In this document: in pieces, positions 62,624 through 64,000 of the stretch
How the letters are laid out: every line of letters begins with the position of its first letter
Numbering within the stretch: position 1 is the stretch's first letter
Assembly (NCBI GenBank): GCA_947627235.1
Contig: CANQVG010000002.1
Span: 50,806-114,805 of the forward strand
Source: an uncultured Clostridia bacterium
GTDB taxonomy: Bacteria > Bacillota > Clostridia > Oscillospirales > Ruminococcaceae
Direction of reading: 5' to 3'
DNA length: 64,000 nucleotides
Program-made: the position numbers and the translations under genes
The notes under the pieces: model-generated
Seen by the model: only the letters and a program-made list of their open reading frames with translations
Told to the model about the DNA's origin: nothing
Databases searched by the model: none

Positions 62624-64000
62624 ATGACAAAAGACGAACTGCTGTGCCACTACGGCTACCTCAACCGCCTTGCCGGCGCAAAGCTCGGTTCGCAGGACGA
62701 CGCCGACGACCTCGTAGCAGACACCTACCTTGCCGCTTTTGCGTATCTTAAGCGCGGAGGGAAGATAGAATACCCGAAGACATGGCTTGTAAGCACCCTT
62801 ATGCACAAGCTCAACAGTCGGCTTCGCGGTAAGTATAGCCGCACTTTCGTTTCGATAGACGACTTCGGCGACTCTCTTTCCTCAGACGAAGACTTCGAGC
62901 GCGAGCTAATTCAAAGTGAGGAGGCGAAAGAGCTGCGCCGCGAGCTTTTGATGCTTTCTCGGCTCTACCGAGAGGTGCTTATCAGGTATTACTTCAACGG
63001 CGAGGATATTCCCACAATATCCCGCGAACTCGGCGTACCCGAGGGGACTATCAAACGGCGGCTTTTTGACGGCAGGCAGACCTTAAAGAAAGGACTTGAA
63101 CAGATGAATACGCAGGAGAATAAGATACCCCGCAGGCTCAATATATGGAACAGCGGCGATTTTCCGACTTTTCCGAGCGGCAACGACCTTACCGTTCATA
63201 TCGAAACTAACTTTTTGGAGCAGAACATTTTATACGAGGCTTATGAAAAGCCGCTGAAGCCCTCCGAGATCGCCCGCGCGCTCGGCGTTCCCGCGCCCTA
63301 TGTCGAGAGCGAGCTTGATTTTTTGGCAGATAACGAGGTTATGGCAAAGACCCCCGACGGAAAATACTACACCGATTTCCTTATCAAAAAAGCGGAATTC
63401 AACTACAACTCCGCACTTTGGCAGAACGAATTTGTAAAGCGCAATTTCGACGTCTTCTGGAAAGCGATGAGCGGGCTTATGAGCGACGTCGAAAAGACGG
63501 ATATCGCGAAAAAGCTGAATCCGCGTCAGCTCAAAAAGCTTCAGCGCTGGGCGGTTATGAGGCTTTTGCAGAATTTCCGCCAAGACCTCCTCGACCTCGG
63601 GGACAACTTCGAATGTCCGCTCAGAAATGACGGCAGGCGCTGGTTCATTGGCGGCTCAGAAAGCGAATTCTTTAACGACCAAAGCCTGAAAATAGGAAAA
63701 TATCATATAGGCTCCTACGGATATTCGGGGCTCAGAAACTCCTGCTTCTGGTTGCCCGACGGCATCGTTATTAGGATGCACGAGTTCGACACCGACCTTT
63801 ACGACAACCCTCACCGCTGGTGTCACATCGGCGATTACGATTCGCTTGCAAACCTGCTCTGGGGACTTTTTAACGGCATACCCGTCGAGGAGTGCAACAT
63901 TTCCACTATTTTTCTTGAAAAGACAGAAAGCCTGATAATATGGGGAATATTGGCGCGCGAAAACGGCAAAATTATTGCCGATATACCTATCCTCTCCGAA
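62624..64000 (+). CDS. Sigma-70 family (ECF-like) sigma factor with long C-terminal domain (3' end outside window)
   Basis: The frame is open for 459 codons to the window end. Residues 1-165 are an ECF-type sigma factor: region 2 (DDADDLVADTYLAAFAYLKR, then PKTWLVSTLMHKLNSRLR) and region 4 (YREVLIRYYFNGEDIPTISR, ELGVPEGTIKRRLFDGRQ). The remaining 290 or more residues include a winged-helix-like stretch (KPLKPSEIARALGVPAPYVE, LDFLADNEVM) and a C-terminal part I do not recognise (RRWFIGG, YHIGSYGYSGLRNSCFW). Most ECF sigma factors end near 180 residues, so this one has a built-in sensor or regulatory domain. ATG 62624 follows GGGAG by nine bases. Confidence 0.85.
   Translation, partial: MTKDELLCHYGYLNRLAGAKLGSQDDADDLVADTYLAAFAYLKRGGKIEYPKTWLVSTLMHKLNSRLRGKYSRTFVSIDDFGDSLSSDEDFERELIQSEEAKELRRELLMLSRLYREVLIRYYFNGEDIPTISRELGVPEGTIKRRLFDGRQTLKKGLEQMNTQENKIPRRLNIWNSGDFPTFPSGNDLTVHIETNFLEQNILYEAYEKPLKPSEIARALGVPAPYVESELDFLADNEVMAKTPDGKYYTDFLIKKAEFNYNSALWQNEFVKRNFDVFWKAMSGLMSDVEKTDIAKKLNPRQLKKLQRWAVMRLLQNFRQDLLDLGDNFECPLRNDGRRWFIGGSESEFFNDQSLKIGKYHIGSYGYSGLRNSCFWLPDGIVIRMHEFDTDLYDNPHRWCHIGDYDSLANLLWGLFNGIPVEECNISTIFLEKTESLIIWGILARENGKIIADIPILSE

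Overview
The window looks like chromosomal DNA of a Clostridia-class Firmicute, probably an uncultured Oscillospirales-like gut or anaerobic species. This rests on a PolC-type replicative polymerase, a zinc-ribbon L32 protein, a type III glutamine synthetase, a YlmC/YmxH (spore-former) protein, ferredoxin-linked split glutamate synthase, and AGGAGG-type ribosome binding sites with TTGACA/TATAAT promoters. Base composition is near or slightly above 50% GC by eye. Almost every gene is a housekeeping or amino-acid biosynthesis gene. I see no rRNA, tRNA, CRISPR array, insertion sequence or prophage.

Layout. 1-3.6 kb (minus strand): an ammonium transporter, cut by the window edge, and glutamine synthetase III, whose promoter and leader attenuator lie at 3.66-3.76 kb. 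4.0-12.5 kb (plus): a nitrogen-assimilation operon with glutamate synthase split into amidotransferase, FMN core and GXGXG subunits, plus its own ferredoxin and flavoprotein. A type I glutamine synthetase, an ANTAR RNA-binding regulator and CTP synthase follow. The first leader has an ANTAR-like hexaloop hairpin that competes with a terminator. 13.3-20.8 kb: the shikimate pathway to tyrosine in one operon (chorismate mutase-AroB fusion, AroC, AroE-AroK fusion, AroQ, AroA, TyrA, DAHP synthase). It is preceded by a Phe/Tyr-rich leader peptide, an antiterminator and a terminator. 20.8-30 kb: argGHF, then carA and a carB-dapF fusion.

30-33.4 kb (minus): an Lrp-type regulator, an aminotransferase, ispE and a PflX-like radical SAM protein. 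33.5-39.1 kb (plus): a 31-residue leader peptide with an attenuator, then two half-ABC exporters flanking a DUF1854 protein. Each exporter has an extra N-terminal domain and a zinc ribbon. 39-42 kb: a D,D-carboxypeptidase homologue that has lost its active-site motifs, pgi, and a small P-loop protein. 42-57 kb: yceD-rpmF, der-plsY-gpsA, and pyrH-frr-uppS-cdsA-dxr-rseP-ispG-polC. 57-64 kb: a cysteine-rich unknown protein, a YmxH-type protein, rpsB-tsf-rsmA, a GC-rich palindrome cluster, asnS, and a sigma factor with a long extra domain that runs off the window.

The genes work together around glutamine nitrogen: ammonium uptake, two glutamine synthetases, glutamate synthase, and the glutamine users CTP synthase and carbamoyl phosphate synthase, with argF and argGH downstream of carbamoyl phosphate. 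Control by RNA attenuation appears repeatedly: glnN, glutamate synthase, aro and ABC leaders all carry a terminator with a competing fold. The most unusual observations are the CarB-DapF fusion, the chorismate mutase-AroB fusion behind a Phe/Tyr leader, the attenuated ABC/DUF1854 operon, and the ANTAR/leader pair.
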